Under the pieces are notes generated by a model that did not search any database, was not told the origin of the DNA, and saw only the letters and a program-made list of their open reading frames with translations. From Lytechinus variegatus (taxonomy: Eukaryota > Echinodermata > Echinoidea > Temnopleuroida > Toxopneustidae), in the NCBI RefSeq assembly GCF_018143015.1, contig NC_054753.1:26736462-26800461 (forward strand): a DNA stretch of 64,000 nt, given 5' to 3'. A program made the translations under genes and the position numbers. Below are positions 19,195 through 31,055 of this stretch, piece by piece (positions within the stretch are counted from its first letter, which is position 1; the number at the start of each line of letters is the position of its first letter).

Positions 19195-19485
19195 CAAGGA
19201 ACTTTCGCAATTACTGCGCAGGTGTTTTCCGGAACGTTGAGAATCTGTTGTCAAAAACCCCGGCATGGCAAAGCAGCCATAGTAGAAAATCGGGGAATCA
19301 GAACAGAAGTATCGCCCGTGTCTCTGGACAAACAACATATCTGCAATTTTTCGTCAGCTCCGAAGCTTAATTAAGACAATCTGTCGGTCACCAATTTTCG
19401 ACAAAGACCTTTAAGCTGCCCACTGTGATTTTACGGGCATTTCCGATACATATACTATATTTTGTTGAAATTGCGAAAAATCGCT
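19195..19485. repeat. Dispersed repeat (family of 16105)
   Basis: 'aaaatcggggaatcagaaca', 'ctctggacaaacaacat' and 'tttcgtcagctcc' followed by 'aaagacctttaagctg' match the copy at 57035-57785. Here no other element interrupts it, so it serves as the empty site for the nested insertion there. Confidence 0.7.
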
Positions 19486-19489
19486 ATTA

Positions 19490-19915
19490 TGTAATAATAA
19501 TAATAATAATTAGACTTATATCGCGCCAAATCCACTCTGTAGAGTGCTCAAGGCGCTTTATAGGAAATTATAAAAGAAATTATAGAAGAAATTAAGAAGA
19601 ATTGAACAGAAATGTTTTGAGGTAATTTTTGAAAGTTTCCGAAGTCAAGCACTGTTTGATGTTGTGAGGGAGGCTATACTATAGCTTAGAGGATGAGTAA
19701 ACAAATGATTTACCCCAGGTCTTGGAAACTTTGGGGGTAACAAGAGAATTGGAAAAGGAGGAACGTAAGGATCTTGAAGGGGTATAACTTTTGATCAGTG
19801 AAATAAGGTACTGGGGAGATGAGCCATGAACACAATGGAAAGTTAACAACAAAATCTTGAACATAATGCGCTGTTTTACAGGGAGCCAACGTAAGGATCT
19901 TAAAATATCAAGTTC
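19490..19915 (-). mobile_element. LINE ORF2 3' end
   Basis: On the minus strand, 'MFKILLLTFHCVHGSSPQYL', 'SLIKSYTPSRSLRSSFSN' and 'SKTWGKSFVYSSSKL' lead to 'YSLPHNIKQCLTSETFKNYL', where the usual W of 'LWNSLP' has become TAG. This is the typical C-terminus of a CR1/L2/Jockey-type reverse transcriptase. The 3' tail is 'gcgctttataagtc' and (ATT)n. It is 5'-truncated and dead. Confidence 0.85.
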
Positions 19916-20879
19916 AACGGTCAGGGCCTTGAGGCCGACCGAGGCCCGTTAGTAAAAATTGTTAAAATAACATTTAAAAAATTAAATCGACATAAAGACA
20001 CGGAAATCATGCGATTTGATTGGATGATAGTGATCTTTTTATAGAACTTGTGCACTTGTTATTAAAAAATCTTTATAAAACGGAACCCATGCGAGGTTTA
20101 AACACTTGTCTTGTTGTCAGGGTTACTGAAAAATGACCACCCCTTCGGGTTTATTAAGCGTATTGTTGTCGGAAATTTTGTATTCTGCTTTGATTATTTC
20201 TGTGAGTCCTCGGGATTATTATTTTAATCGTTATTGCTTTCGCACTTGTATTTCAGTAAGCAGTGCCTTTTCAAAAGTATTATTATCTTGCCCTTCTGGT
20301 CCGAATACGAAATGACACCATAATTTTTCACTACCTCTGTTTCCATTACTACTTGTCATCAATGAGCCCAATGAGGTTAGGCATCATGAATACAATCAAG
20401 GGGCTCCCACACAATAGATTCGCTGATAGAGCGACCGGGATAGCGACCCGCAACACGTATATTAATATCGAAATCCATTATCAAAGAGCGGGCAAAAAAT
20501 AATAATAATAAATGGGGGTTGAGTTGCGGAGCTAGAATCACACGACAAAGGGCACTAAGATGGAATTGTTATAAACGATACGACACGCGTTCGAATTACA
20601 ATTGAAAACCGGGCGCCATGCGATAGGGATTTGAAGTGACAGAATTATTAACGTTTCCATCTGAAGCTAGTTTAATTCTGTAACGCTCTTGTTGCAACTG
20701 CCCTTGTTTTCGTCGTCGTTCAGATTTATTTTGTTGTTGAACCAAAGCCGAGAAAATGTACCAGGAAGTGGTCGTTTTATATTACGCTTAGGAATACTTC
20801 CATCGCCCCAATGCAAGTCGATGATGAGCTTTGGGTTTTCACGGCACTGTGAGGTTTTTTTTAATAACCACGCACGAAT

Positions 20880-21042
20880 CCAGCTAGCAGACGGCTGAAG
20901 GCGACGAACAAAAGGCGCGCGGTCTCATATTTTCATCTGGGCGGACGCCTGGAGGGGCCGAACGGGTTTCTGACGAGCCTCCAAGAACATTTTGACATCT
21001 TATTCAATACCACGAGAAGAACTCCATGCCGGAACATCACTC
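20880..21042 (+). CDS. Possible 5' exon of the TIR gene (UTR plus 17 coding bases)
   Basis: A CpG-rich island in AT-rich sequence ends with ATG at 21026 ('MPEHHS') and a consensus donor 'ctc|gtaagtaag' at 21043. The phase (two bases into a serine codon) fits the acceptor before 29878, giving 'MPEHHSKFCHHSTLATICDF'. The link spans 8.8 kb and rests on phase and splice strength only. The CpG richness fits a promoter or first exon. Confidence 0.33.
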
Positions 21043-21614
21043 GTAAGTAAGCTCTTCTATTTTTCTTTTTATTCTGTAAAGTCATGATATTGGAATGTAT
21101 TCGTTATGGAGGTTCATAATCTGGAATTCATGTTATTGGGGGAAATGTGCAATGTTCTATACCTTAAATTGATTAGAATTTCGCTGTTATATAACCTCAA
21201 ATTACTAAATGGTTTTTTAAAAAAAATTATGTGATGTGTTTTCATGTAGATGTACCTGACAATGGGATATTTTGTAAATTTAAATTCATGATTGTACCAT
21301 ATAGGCTGTATACTGAATTACCGGTATGTAGACTCTCTGGTTTATTTTTACATGATCATATTTTGTTTTAGTTTTCTTTCTACAGTATAAGAAGGAGAGT
21401 GCCTGCACGCAGGCAAGTTCTTGCAATATAGTTTCTGAATTTGTGAATTTCAATTGTTTGAGATTACGCCTATTTCAATAAATTGATTCATTTGTTTTCA
21501 ATATGTAGCATAATGCATTACCCGAACCCAGCAAAGTTATTGATCCGTAAGATATGAACCAGGAAAATGATTCACATTCCAGTTATAGACAAATAATGAA
21601 TTCATAGTTTAGTC

Positions 21615-21855
21615 ACACTGCAAAAACTCTGGTGTTGAGTTAACACCGGCCCGGAATCTATATATGCCCACACCAAACAAGTGTTAAACAACACCAGTTT
21701 CGTTTTGGTCTATAACCCCAGATAGGTGTTTATACAACACCAAATTAGTATTAAAACAGCATCGGTTTGATTCCAAACTGGTGTTGTTTCAATACTTCGC
21801 TGGTGTGGTTAGATTCCGGGCTGGTGTTAAATCAACACCCGAGTTTTTGCAGTGC
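21615..21855. mobile_element. ACACC-rich palindromic MITE, divergent subfamily
   Basis: The ends 'cactgcaaaaactc' and 'gagtttttgcagtg' form perfect inverted repeats. The inside has 'ggtgttgagttaacaccggc' and its mirror. It is related in style, but not in full sequence, to the seven elements from 23664 to 49926. Confidence 0.82.
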
Positions 21856-23561
21856 AATTGTTTTACGTTCCCATATTCTATTGATGTTGAAATGAGTGGG
21901 TCAACTTCTTTTGACGTTGAATATGACTGGTTTGAAACGTAACTTGTTCCGTTGACGATATTAATTTCATATTTCAAACACGACATTTGAACTTGAATTC
22001 GAAAGGTAAACTTCGCACTGCACTCGTGGACACTCATGTCGTATTTTGATGCACAATGGGTCTTAAACAATATAACGAGAAATATGTAATTTCATTTTGT
22101 GGCAAATCCACAGCCTATATTTTATATAGGCCTATCTTTTCGTAGTATAAAGTCTTTTTCAAATGATGTAGTCCCACCCCATCGCTTCAAAAGCATGGTA
22201 AACATGGTAAATTTAGTCTGAACAAAATCAATTTATCTTATTCGTCCTTGGCAGCTGTCGTGTCTATTGAGCTATATGGTAATTTCATAGTTCATCGTGC
22301 GCAAAATAGTGTACTCGAGTAATGGCTATATACACCATCATGCATTTTATGAGTAGATCTCGTGTGGAAGATCGAGTTATGATATTGAACTTCCTTGTCT
22401 TTCCCCTCTTTCAATAACCCAACCTTCTTCTAGCTTCTGACCCACCCCCTATACATCAACTCTTTCCAAACAGTTTTCTTTGCAGGGTGTCACGCGATTG
22501 CATAGCCAAAATTGTTCCGTTGTGAATGTTTAAGATTATTAATACATAAATATGATAATAATTATGTTATTTTTTTAGAGTCAGGGGTTGAAAAGGTGAA
22601 CTTTAAAGCGATTCTTAGGTTGGCTAAGGTTTGATGTACACCCTCGTGGTTTTTTAGGAAACAATTCGGCCAACTTGCCATTATCGATGCATCTGTTGTT
22701 TCTGTGTAGCATGTTACAATAATACATGCAGTAAATATTTAAAGTGACCTTCTTTGAGAAAGATTCTACCCTTGGTACAGGGAAATGACATGAGGTCACG
22801 TAAAGTGATATAATTCAATGACAACAATCTAATATATACAGTATAGACATATTTTATATCACCCAAAATCATCTATTGCGGTTTTCGCTGGACCGTAAAT
22901 AACTAATGATGATTCATTGTTTCATCCATATATTCTGCGTCATAAAATGAGACCTCGATTTCCTTTTACACTAAATCAATAAACAGATATTGTCAAACGT
23001 GTAGATTATGATTATAGGGAAATAGGTATGTTGAACAATATTATTGATTCAGTTACGCGAGATCTGATTTTTTTTCTTGATTGGAGGAGAGAGACTCAAA
23101 ATCGATTGGAACATCTGAAGCCCCGCCCCCCCCCCCCACACACACAAGAACTAAGTTTCAGTTTTTGTTTGCCAGGGAATGGAACGATCAAGCGAGACAA
23201 TATTTTCATAAAAGAAAACCTTGCATTTTATACACGTTATGCCATCGGATAAATTACGTGTAAGGTGATATGTGATGGATCTCCTCCTCCGAAAAATCTA
23301 TCGCATGTTTCCGACTTAGTGTAGCGGTCGAGCGAGAAAATTTGATATTTTCAAATGAAATTAGTATTTTGACAAAGGTAGGCCAGCACCTATTTTCAAA
23401 TCATAAAATGTACGACGGACTAAAACGATAGACAGGGCTTGGAGTGAGCATTCTGCTAATTCAGCCAGAAGACTTAAACCGATTTATTTTTATAGAGGTG
23501 CTTTTACTTATCGGGGAGATGGGCAAGCTTTTTGCGTTTTGCTCACCCCCCCCCCTTCCCG

Positions 23562-23605
<44 letters not shown>

Positions 23606-23663
23606 TCATATTTCGTTGATGCATACTGCATGCATGTCTAGCATTGGTTTCGCGTATACATGG

Positions 23664-23905
23664 TACACTGTAAAAACTGTGGTGTTAAAACTGACACCAA
23701 TTGGTGTTAATAGAGGACCACACACTGAGGTGTTAAATTACACCCTATAGATTAAACATAACACCAAAGAGTGTAAATGTAACAACAAAGGTGTTGTAAT
23801 AACACCTATAGGTGTAAAACTAACACCACCAATTTAACACCGGTGTAAAATAACTGGTGTGGTCCTCTATGTACACCGGTTAACACCACAGATTTTGCTG
23901 TGTAT
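23664..23905. mobile_element. ACACC-rich palindromic MITE, copy 1
   Basis: The element starts 'tacactgtaaaaactgtggt' and ends 'accacagattttgctgtgta'. The inside consists of 'ggtgttaa' and 'ttaacacc' blocks, including 'taatagaggaccacac' near one end and 'tggtcctctatgtacacc' near the other. A TA dinucleotide lies at each border, as with Tc1/mariner-type MITEs. It has no coding capacity. Confidence 0.88.
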
Positions 23906-24439
23906 AGTGTAAGACGAATCATACATACTCTTAAATGATAGTTGGTCAGAATAGTCAATCTCTTGTCTGATCGCAACTAGAATGTTGGTAGATAATAAAC
24001 GACAATTTGGGTGATTTCATATTTTTGTTCTAAATTAAGAATGTCAGATATATGATTTGTTCATGGGGACGTGCTCCCCTCCCATCCGATCCTCGGCCCT
24101 GGTAATTCAAACTCACGGATGCGGGAAGGAGCTTACTTGTAAATGTTAACTAGTCCCAGGTGCTGGTGAATTATGTTCACATTGTTAAACACTGTGAGAA
24201 ACTCAGCGTGTAATCATATTGTTAAATTCGAGCATGTCTTTTGTCAAGGGTGCGAATCCAAATTTTGAGTAAGAAAATCCAAATAGTGCGATGAATTTAA
24301 ACCCTTTGCCGTCGTGTGAAACAAGGTGCACACTACAAAATTCAACTCATTTAAACTCATAGGGGACATAAAGTTATCTTTTTTTTAATGTTATGTCACA
24401 ATCTATTCCAAAATTCGATTTCTGTAGTAAAGAGGACGA

Positions 24440-24712
24440 AAACTGATTGATCGACTGACTGACTGATTGGCTTACTGACTGACGAACTGATTGACTAGCT
24501 GACTGACTGACGAACTGACTGATTGACTGACGAACTAATTGACCGACTGATTGAATGACTGACTGCCTGACGAACTGACAGATTGACGAACTGACTGATT
24601 GACTGACTGACCGGTGGAATGACTGACTGATTGAATGACTGACAGATATGACTGACTGACTGATTAAATGACTGACTGATTAAATGACTGACTGACTGAA
24701 TGACTAAAGGCC
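24440..24712. repeat. (GACT)n tetranucleotide array
   Basis: About 270 bp of 'gactgactgattgactgac' variants. The open frame on the minus strand ('SVSQSVS') is a by-product. Confidence 0.92.
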
Positions 24713-25107
24713 ATCGCATATAATAAGCCTGGTCGACGATCCGATTTTGGAACAAATCTCATTTTCCTTATTTTGTGAAAATGTAAATGCATGGAACATT
24801 TCTTATTTGAGGTTTAAATTAACTTTTAGAATACAAATATTATATGATTACAAGCCTTTATTCTGAAGTATAGGTCAAATTTGATTCAAATCGTAGGCTG
24901 CGAAATTGCTGTGACGTTATTGCGATTAGACATTTTAATTCACACTTATTCTATTAAGAATGGTAGTATATTGCCTGGAATCTGATCGCGTGTCTAGATA
25001 TTTGCAGACTAAGTTATTCCATCTAGAGATTCGGCACAAATTTTACTTGCTTTATTCCACAATCGGGTCGCAAATCAATCGTATAAGGTGCACGTAGGCC
25101 TAAATTT

Positions 25108-25341
25108 ATTGACTGACTGAATAAATGAATGAATGAATGAACGAATGAATGAATGGATGGATGAATGAATGAATGGATAAATGAATGAATGAATGACTGA
25201 ACGAACGAACGAATGAATGAATAAATGAATCAACGAACGAATGAATGAATGAATGAATGAACGAATGAATGGATAAATGAATGAACGAATGAATGAATGA
25301 ATGAATGAATGAACGAATGAATGAATTAATAAATGAATGAC
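25108..25341. repeat. (GAAT)n tetranucleotide array
   Basis: About 230 bp of 'gaatgaatgaatgaacgaat' variants. Open frames on the minus strand in more than one frame ('SFIHSFIH') show that it is a repeat rather than a gene. Confidence 0.93.
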
Positions 25342-25687
25342 GGGATACCAAAGGGAAGTCCCCACGAGTGCAAATCCGTAACTGGATCCAACGTCATGGA
25401 AATCCTTTTGAAATGTGAATTCAAAAAGGGTATGGTGCGCTGAAAGGTCGCGATATTGTTAAAAACTTGTTATGTGTCATGTAAGAGTAAACAAATATTA
25501 TATCCTACAATACCCTTTGATTAAAATCTTCCAATTCGATCCGTTTGATGTAGTCTTCAGGAGCAGACCTTTGGCGTTCGCAATTCGCATAGTGCATAAT
25601 GCTGAGTCTGGAGTAGTGAGACTATATTTAGTGGCTGCCTTGACAAAGGCAGATAATTTGGAGTCTCGTCTTCCTTTTAGAACATGC

Positions 25688-25922
25688 TACACTGTAAAAA
25701 CTGCGGTGTTAAAACTGACACCAATTGGTGTTAATAGAGGACCACACCCTGAGGTGTTAAAATAACACCCTAGAGATTGAACATAACACCAAAGAGTGTA
25801 AAAGTAACAACCATAGGTGTTGTAATATACCTATAGGTGTAAAACTAACACCACCAATTTAACACCGGTGTATGGTGTGGTCCTCTATGTACACCGGTTA
25901 ACACCACAGTTTTTGCTGTGTA
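25688..25922. mobile_element. ACACC-rich palindromic MITE, copy 2
   Basis: Almost identical to the copy at 23664, including TA borders and the 'gagattgaacataacaccaa' core. It carries a short deletion before 'tggtgtggtcctctatg'. Confidence 0.88.
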
Positions 25923-26552
25923 TAGTTGATAAAAAGTGTCAAATTTGAGTCTTTGCTTTGAGACTATTAGATGGGCATAGTAAAGTAGTCTGTTTTGGAT
26001 TATTGAATATATCACCATCATCATTATCATTGACAGTTATTCATTTTTCTCCCCACCCTCTCCCTTCATACGTTCACATGCCGCGGTCATACCATTGAAA
26101 ATGAGTCCAAACGGATCGATGATATGTCATTCGAAATAACGTAATAACTTTGATCAACCTGGTTTCGATATTGTTGATATGACTGTGACAAACATGATGG
26201 ATGAAGAATGCATCGTGGCTTGAATGATGTAGTCCCACCAACGACCCCGACTACAATAAACCGTTGGTAATATTAGATCATGGCAGCACACAGATTTTTT
26301 TTTGCCCGGGGGAGCGGGGGGGGGGGGGGCAGGATCGACTCATAGGCTAAATACTTTCGATGAGGAAATTCAAAAGCGAGGGGGCGAAGAGCCCAAGTTT
26401 GTCAAGGGGGCTATTTTTCATTTTCTAGTCGAGGGAATTGAAAGATTCGTGAACATTTTGGATGATTTTTTTTTTATTTTCAGTAAAAAAGAAAATTTGG
26501 GAGTTGGGCAATAACTGCTTCCCGGTCCCTTCCCACAACAGCTGCGTATTGT

Positions 26553-26796
26553 CACACTGTAAAATCTGTGGTGTCAAAACTAACACCAACTGGTGTTAAT
26601 AGAGGATCACACCCTGAGGTGTTAAAATAACACACTAGAGATTGAACATAACACCAAAAAGTGTAAATGTAACAACCATAGGTGTTGTAATAACACTCAT
26701 AGGTGTAAAACTAACACCACCAATTTAACACCGGTGTCAAAATAACTGATGTGGTCCTCTATGTACACCGGTTAACACCACAGTTTCTGCTGTGCA
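26553..26796. mobile_element. ACACC-rich palindromic MITE, copy 3
   Basis: Same family and orientation as the 23664 copy; it starts 'cacactgtaaaatctgtggt' and ends 'ccacagtttctgctgtgca'. Confidence 0.88.
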
Positions 26797-26999
26797 TGCT
26801 TGGATATGACATTCTATTCGGTCCGTCTTGAGTCGGTTTCGTTGGTATGACTGTGGCGTACGTGAAACATGCAGTGACATTTTCTCCAGCGACAATTGCT
26901 CCGATTGAAAATCTGCACGATGAGCTAAATATAAATTCTAATCTCCTAACTAAATGAACACTAATCCTGATATTTGCCTTTACATTATTCTTGATAATA

Positions 27000-27262
27000 A
27001 TAATTATTATACTTGCTTATATAGCGCCTAATACTTACTTTGTAAGAAGTCTCTAAGCGCTCTACAGTATATGCAGCATAATTACCCTGGCTTTAGCAGT
27101 GCAGCTGTTACGCGCGCTGCGTTTCAAGGAATTAAATTCCTGCCAGGTACCCATTTACCTCTCCTGGGTTGAGTGCAGCACATTGTGGATCAATTTCTTG
27201 CTGAAGGAAATTACGCCATCATTGGCTGGGATTCGAACCCACGACCCTCTTAACCAAAGACT
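27000..27262 (-). mobile_element. SINE, minus orientation, head incomplete
   Basis: The tail (AAT)n-'tatagcgcctaatactta' lies at the left. 'gctgggattcgaacccacga' at 27227-27246 is the complement of a tRNA T-arm region. The D-arm half of the head was not recognised. Confidence 0.6.
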
Positions 27263-28776
27263 CAGTTACAATCCTAACTCTAACCCGATATTCCGCCTTA
27301 TAGATCCGGAACATATGTCGCAGGAGCTACTGTCGTGTCACTGAAAGAGAAATACTTATTTTAGTGCCCATAAGGGGTATATAACCAGAGGTTTATAGGG
27401 GGGGGGAGGGGGCAAGCCAAAATAGGTTTACATCATTTATCTCCATGGAAAAGCAAAATAGGTACACAATTGGCCTGGACACCTCTATTTAATATGGCCT
27501 GCTTTCTTCATTCTTCTTCCCCCTTTTCCCCCTTTTTTATTTGAAAATCCAAATACTTGAATATTATAGGCATGATGGGGTACCCTGTAACCTCACCTTG
27601 CATGTGCACATTAAAAACTGGTAATTCATTGAGTTGTTATTATAACCAATCATTATTATTACAGTTTTTTGCATCATTATTATTATCATTACTATTATTC
27701 ATTTAGCGACACCTGCGCCTGTGAGACGAAAAGCGATTTTAGTCATTTTGACTCACAGGTCATCAATTATAGTTTTCATTTATTTATAAATTATATATTA
27801 TATTTATTTTATTTATCTATATATCTATTTGTTTTTTTGTCTATTTACTTAATTATCTTTCTATTCATCTATACATATTTTCATTGATTCATTCTTTAAT
27901 TCAGAAGAGTACAGAAAAGTCTTCTCAATTCGAATACATTCAAACTAATTTATCGACACGAGGAATGGTGTATTTTTGCATTATATATGGACTGGAATTC
28001 GGTTACATTTAGATTACATAAATCATCGTGGACAAAGAAGGAGTGGGGGGGGGGCTGTTTGATTATCTCCATCTCTTTAATTATAAAATAAACACAGGTG
28101 CAACAAAGATCATGCAGTTTAATCAAATTTATATTCCACTGTCATACTACTGTACTAAAGAGAAGAATTTCGTACTATCCACGAACAGGCGTATGACAAC
28201 AGATAATCCTATTAATCAGCTAAACATCCCCCTCGATATTCATTTCATTATTTCGCGATGGAAGGAGGTCGCAGTCTCGTTAATGAGAAACGTGCATTTA
28301 ATTTGACACGACTCGACGCACACAGAGATCAACATAATTGTTAATTCATAAATCATTCCGGTTTATTGTCGGGGCAAAGGGTGGAAGCCCGGGGTCCTAT
28401 ATAGTCTATTTTAATTCCAGATTTGAGCTTGGTCATGAAGTCGCGCTAGAGACATGAAGCATGATAATTAAGTTGATTAATAATATATTGGCGATCTATA
28501 TATTGCAGGTCTAGGCCTATTCATGATTTGATTATAGCAAATATCCCTATAAACTTTGGACATGGATAAGCTCTCGATTTAGGTGCATTTTGGTTTGTGA
28601 TAGGATTAAACAAATGATTAATGTTATTTATGAAAATGTGATGACCAATTGTTTACAAATTTTGCGTTTTTAGACGCCACATAATGTTGTTCATCGTATG
28701 ATGTGGAATTGAGGGATTAACTGTGTATCTCCAATTAATTTCAAATATTAAATGTTAAAGTACTGCACGTAAGGTA

Positions 28777-29033
28777 TACACTTAAAACAAGTCAGTCAAA
28801 TTGACTAGACCAGTAGTCAGCTGGGAGCAACTGATATGGCAATCACTGATATTCACATTTCTGACATATATTCTAGTCAGAAATAACTCTTTTCTAGTAA
28901 AATATGACTAGTCAGAAATAACTCTTTTCTAGTAAAATATGACTAGAAAATAGTCAAATATTACTAGAATAACAGTTGCACCCAGCTGACCCTATTAACT
29001 AGTAATTTTTGACTGATTTGTTTTTAGAGTGTA
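28777..29033. mobile_element. GACTAG-type palindromic MITE, copy 1
   Basis: The ends 'tacacttaaaacaagtcagt' and 'actgatttgtttttagagtg' are roughly inverted. The inside repeats 'aaatatgactag' and contains a local duplication of 'gactagtcagaaataactct'. The TA borders suggest a Tc1/mariner-like target. The open frame on the minus strand is a by-product. Confidence 0.8.
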
Positions 29034-29184
29034 CACTTGCCTCTATAAAGATTAAATTCGTTTTATTCCGAATGAAGTCTAATCCTAGAAGATGCATGTG
29101 CGCGGTAGCATTCTCATGCGTAAGAAGAATTATCCGAGCTACCACCATCACAAATCGGAAGCTCCCCAATATATATATATATAA

Positions 29185-29419
29185 TGTAAAAACTGTGGTG
29201 TTAAAACTGACACCAATTGGTGTTAATAGAGGACCACACCCTGAGGTGTTTAAATAACACCCTGGAGATTGAACATAACACCAAATTAACAACCATAGGT
29301 GTTAACATAACATAACACCTTTTGGAGTAAAACTAACCCAACCAATTTAACACCGGTGTAAAATAACTGGTGTGGTCCTCTATGTACACCAGTTAACACC
29401 ACACTTTTTGCTGTGTATA
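29185..29419. mobile_element. ACACC-rich palindromic MITE, copy 4
   Basis: It lies between (AT)n tracts just upstream of the duplicated start of the TIR exon, and is part of the 396-bp tandem duplication 29187-29983. Confidence 0.88.
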
Positions 29420-29477
29420 TATACATATAAGTCTGCATATCTTTCATAACTTTTCATTTCTTTTGTGTGTTCACAGA

Positions 29478-29582
29478 AAATTCTGTCATCACTCTACGTT
29501 GGCAACAATATGTGACTTTACACCAAGAAGCAAGCTGTCACTTTCTCAAGTAGAACCACCGGTTTCATTCGTACCACCTCCG
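29478..29582 (+). pseudogene. Truncated copy of the TIR exon start
   Basis: A copy of the first 105 bases of the TIR exon with an intact acceptor, ending at 'ccacctccg' where the second MITE begins. No donor is visible, so using this acceptor would run into the MITE and is unlikely to give the full protein. Confidence 0.85.
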
Positions 29583-29820
29583 TAAAAACTGTGGTGTTAA
29601 AACTGACACCAATTGGTGTTAATAGAGGACCACATCCTGAGGTGTTAAAATAACACCCTGGAGATTGAACATAACACCAAAGAATGTAAATGTAACAACC
29701 ATGGGTGTTGTGAAAACACCTTTTGGAGTAAAACTAACCCAACCAATTTAACACCGGTGTAAAATAACTGGTGTGGTCCTCTATGTACACCAGTTAACAC
29801 CACACGTTTTGCTGTGTATA
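29583..29820. mobile_element. ACACC-rich palindromic MITE, copy 5
   Basis: This is the second member of the tandem duplication. It lacks the first bases of the element and abuts the truncated exon copy at 29582. This shows it arrived by duplication rather than by a fresh insertion. Confidence 0.88.
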
Positions 29821-29877
29821 TATACATATAAGTCTGCATATCTTTCATAACTTTTCATTTCTTTTGTGTGTTCACAG

Positions 29878-30631
29878 AAAATTCTGTCATCACTCTACGT
29901 TGGCAACAATATGTGACTTTACACCAAGCAGCAAGCTGTCACTTTCTCAAGTAGAACCACCGGTTTCATTCGTACCACCTCCGAAAATACAATCAACCAT
30001 CGAATCGACACCAACGGACATGTCAAGTGACCACTCACCTTGCTGTTTCCCTGTCGCTGATTGGCTAGACTATACATTCAGCGAACTGAGCATGCGCATC
30101 GGCGGATACAAAGAACTCCGGGACGAATCGCCGCAACACCGCACGCTCAACATCCGTTTCCACGACGACGACCGTGAGTGGGTGGACCGTTACCTCCGGC
30201 CGGTGGTCCAGGAGCAGTTGCCATTCTTCAACGCGGTCACGTACGGCGACAAGACGTTGCACCGGGACGCCTTCGTATTCGATCACTTCAAAGACGACCT
30301 CGAAGTGAGCTTCAAGACCGTGTTCGTCGTGAGCAAGTCATCTCTGGACGATGCCGACTTCGTATCCATGGTGCGGCAATCGTTTCATCACACCAACCGC
30401 GTCAAGATGAAGAAGGTACTTCTGCTTTTCATTGACCCTCCTGAAGTCTTGACCCTTCCGTACGGCGTCAAGTATTACGTGGACAAACATATGCCGTACC
30501 TGGTATGGCCAGAGGGTGGAAGGAAAAGGGAATATTTCTGGAAGAAGTTTGTCAAGTGCGCATCGATAAATAAGAGATTGGTGTCTCCTCTTCCTGAGAG
30601 GTGCTACCTTCATTCCCCATGGCGCCAGTAG
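29878..30631 (+). CDS. TIR-domain protein (TLR/IL-1R-type TIR), main exon
   Basis: The open frame from acceptor 'gttcacag' ends at 30631 (250 codons). The first ATG in frame is at 30020, giving 203 residues. From that ATG, box-1-like 'LNIRFHDDDREWV' lies at 43-55, box-2-like 'LHRDAFVFD' at 80-88, 'SFKTVFVVSKSSLDDADFV' at 97-115, and the box-3 region 'YLVWPEGGRKREYFWKKF' at 160-177, close to the TLR ending 'YLEWP...FW'. Box 1 lacks the usual (F/Y)DAF and box 2 lacks the R-D-x-x-P-G proline. I see no leucine-rich repeats, transmembrane segment or signal peptide, so it may be a cytosolic adaptor or decoy, or the last exon of a receptor whose other exons were missed. TIR proteins mediate innate immune signalling. 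The exon is GC-richer than its surroundings. Confidence 0.75.
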
Positions 30632-30723
30632 ATCAAGCCCGAAGACTAAAAATAACCTTTTCCATTATGGACCCGAAACAATTATTACAGTGGCCATTAT
30701 TCTAACCCTAACCCTATAGTCCA

Positions 30724-30947
30724 CACACTTAAACAAATCAGTCAAATTGACTAGAACAGTAGTCGGCTGTGTGTAACTGATACGTCTAGTCACATTTCTG
30801 TCCTATATTCTACAGTATAGAATACAATCAGAAATAACTGTTGTAGTAAAATATGACTAATAAAAAAGCAGTCAAATATGACTAGAATAAGATTTGCACC
30901 CAGCTGACCCGATTAATAGTCATTTTGACTGATTTTTTTTTTGAGAT
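30724..30947. mobile_element. GACTAG-type palindromic MITE, copy 2
   Basis: 'cacacttaaacaaatcagtc' and 'ttttgactgatttttttt' enclose the same blocks as at 28777, including 'tgcacccagctgacccgatt'. The two copies flank the TIR exon on either side. Confidence 0.8.
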
Positions 30948-31055
30948 TTCAGTTAAATTTAGTCCTTGGCCCAGCTGCATGTACTAAAGTTACGGGATAC
31001 CGAAATGTCAAATTTATGTTGTTGTTTTTTCGTTTACTCCTTGGTGAGACAAATG

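Larger units (their letters stand above)
29187..29983 (+). repeat. 396-bp tandem duplication: MITE plus start of TIR exon
   Basis: 29187-29582 and 29583-29983 are near identical. Each holds an ACACC MITE, 'tatacatataagtctgcat', the acceptor 'gtgtgttcacag' and the first about 105 bases of the TIR exon through 'ccacctccg'. The first copy breaks off there and joins directly to the second MITE; the second continues into the full exon. The differences are few, so the event is young. Confidence 0.92.

Noticed and set aside
25075-25365. 96- and 81-codon 'SFIHSFIH' frames
   Set aside because: They arise from the (GAAT)n array; more than one frame is open, as expected of a four-base repeat without stops.
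23532-29257. Repeated short peptide 'TVKTVVLKLTPIGVNRGPH'
   Set aside because: It is the translation of the end of the ACACC palindromic MITE, not a conserved peptide.
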